Positions 4,352 through 5,131 of a stretch of DNA of 5,131 bases are shown here, in pieces; the stretch's first letter is position 1; each line of letters opens with the position of its first letter. The position numbers were made by a program, and so were the translations under genes. The notes under the pieces were generated by a model. The model searched no databases. It was given only the letters and a program-made list of their open reading frames with translations, and was not told the origin of the DNA. Origin of the DNA: an uncultured Oscillospiraceae bacterium (GTDB taxonomy: Bacteria > Bacillota_A > Clostridia > Oscillospirales > Oscillospiraceae); contig CALXGC010000137.1 in the NCBI GenBank assembly GCA_944387755.1, forward strand, positions 1 to 5,131. The letters are read 5' to 3'.

Positions 4352-5131
4352 TTACTGGCTGAGCAGCTCCAGCAGCTGTCGGACATTCTTCTTGCCGAAG
4401 GACACTTGCTCCCCGCTGTTGACCACCAGGCAGGGAACACTCATTACCTGGTACTTCTCCCGCAGGTCGGGGAAGTGGTTCAGGTCGTAGACCTGGGCGG
4501 TGATGCTGGGATTTTCCACGGCGAGGCGCTGGGCAGCGGTCACCAGGTCCGGGCACATGGTGCAGGACAGGGAAACCAGCACCTGAAGATCCACCGTTTC
4601 CTGAATGGCCTGGATGGCGTTTCGGCTCTCTTCGTCCAAAGCCTGTCCCGGCCCGGCGGCGTTGTAGAGCCCCAGGATGAAGGAGGTGAACTCATGCCCC
4701 CCCGGTACGCCGTGGAAGGCCAGGCCCGTCCAGCTGCCGTCAGAGCGGCAGACCCGGACGCAGGGCAGGTGGTCCGCATCGGCGGGGTCGCCCAGTTCCA
4801 CGGACAGCTTGCTGCTTTGGGCCGCCAATTCCTCCATATACTGCCGCAGCTCAGCGGACAGGGGCGTCTCATCCAGATACAGCCGCAGCACAAGAGAGGA
4901 GGCCATCCGGGCGAACACCGTGTGGAGCTGAGAGAGCATATCCCCGGTAAACAGAGTGCTGCCGGCCTCGGCGGGCGCCGCCGCTTCCTCTGCCCGGCTC
5001 ACCGGCCGCTGGGGATGAAGGCCGGTCTTGGCCTGCATGGCGGAGCACAGCCGCTCCAGTTCGGTGGCGGCCAGGGCGCCTTCTCCTACGGCAGTGACTA
5101 CTTGGCGCAAGGGCTTGGCGCACACATCGCC
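4352..5131 (-). CDS. Thioredoxin-reductase/AhpF-like flavoprotein disulfide reductase (partial, N-terminus beyond right edge)
   Basis: The frame is open to the window edge; 259 residues of the C-terminal part are visible. It begins GDVCAKPLRQVVTAVGEGAL, the C-terminal FAD-binding motif of thioredoxin reductases (GD...R Q...A...G..A). The GTG at 5125 lies inside this motif and is not the start. A linker rich in Ala, Pro and Glu (about 40-58) leads to a double thioredoxin-fold module like the AhpF N-terminal domain. The first fold (about 63-160) has no CxxC but has the AhpF-like GxxGGHEFTSFILGLYNAAG stretch. The second (about 180-259) has SLSCTMCPD (Cys190/Cys193) and a cis-Pro loop SVPCLVVN. 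In E. coli AhpF these folds precede the reductase, so the order here is reversed. Expected role: pass NAD(P)H electrons through FAD to the CTMC pair and on to a peroxiredoxin or thioredoxin-like partner in the cytosol. The partner is not in the window. Confidence 0.9.
   Translation of the reverse strand, partial: GDVCAKPLRQVVTAVGEGALAATELERLCSAMQAKTGLHPQRPVSRAEEAAAPAEAGSTLFTGDMLSQLHTVFARMASSLVLRLYLDETPLSAELRQYMEELAAQSSKLSVELGDPADADHLPCVRVCRSDGSWTGLAFHGVPGGHEFTSFILGLYNAAGPGQALDEESRNAIQAIQETVDLQVLVSLSCTMCPDLVTAAQRLAVENPSITAQVYDLNHFPDLREKYQVMSVPCLVVNSGEQVSFGKKNVRQLLELLSQ

Noticed and set aside
5123..5125. GTG as the start of the flavoprotein
   Set aside because: It is the Val of a conserved GDVC...PLRQ FAD motif, the frame remains open to the window edge, and no ribosome site can be seen.

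Overview
The window suggests a GC-rich anaerobic Firmicute of the Oscillospiraceae/Flavonifractor-like clostridial type. This rests on strong AAGGAGG ribosome sites, GTG and TTG starts, C/G-rich third codon positions, and protein families common in such gut Clostridia. It is a judgement from style, not a database match. All intact genes lie on the minus strand, so the reading order is right to left. Both ends of the window cut through genes.

Right end (4352-5131): the C-terminal part of a flavoprotein disulfide reductase. It carries the end of a thioredoxin-reductase-like FAD domain, followed by a double thioredoxin-fold module like the N-terminus of AhpF, with a CTMC redox pair. Directly after its stop codon lies a long imperfect hairpin (4304-4349) whose wobble pairs suit a minus-strand RNA.

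Middle (3505-2380): a compact gene group. A class I SAM-dependent methyltransferase overlaps by TTGA with a small lipoprotein. A candidate 53-codon ORF overlaps the lipoprotein's end and ends in a GTGA overlap with a DUF2249 plus carboxymuconolactone-decarboxylase-like protein. A strong hairpin terminator closes the group at 2267-2309. The overlaps imply translational coupling, but the shared function is unknown. A redox or nitrosative-stress theme is only a guess from the families.

Between the two minus-strand blocks is the only plus-strand gene trace, a decayed DUF4491-like small membrane protein (2047-2311) broken by one extra G in a G6 run.

Left part (1973-1): a TetR-family regulator with a near-consensus promoter and a striking doubled palindrome over its transcription start, so it is very likely autorepressed. 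An intrinsic terminator follows it. Next comes a GTTAG-N6-CTAAC box and then an ABC transporter half-molecule (membrane domain plus start of the ATPase) that runs off the left edge. The regulator and transporter look like a two-layer controlled transport unit. The transporter may belong to the siderophore/iron-type exporters-turned-importers or to drug efflux, and the window cannot decide which.
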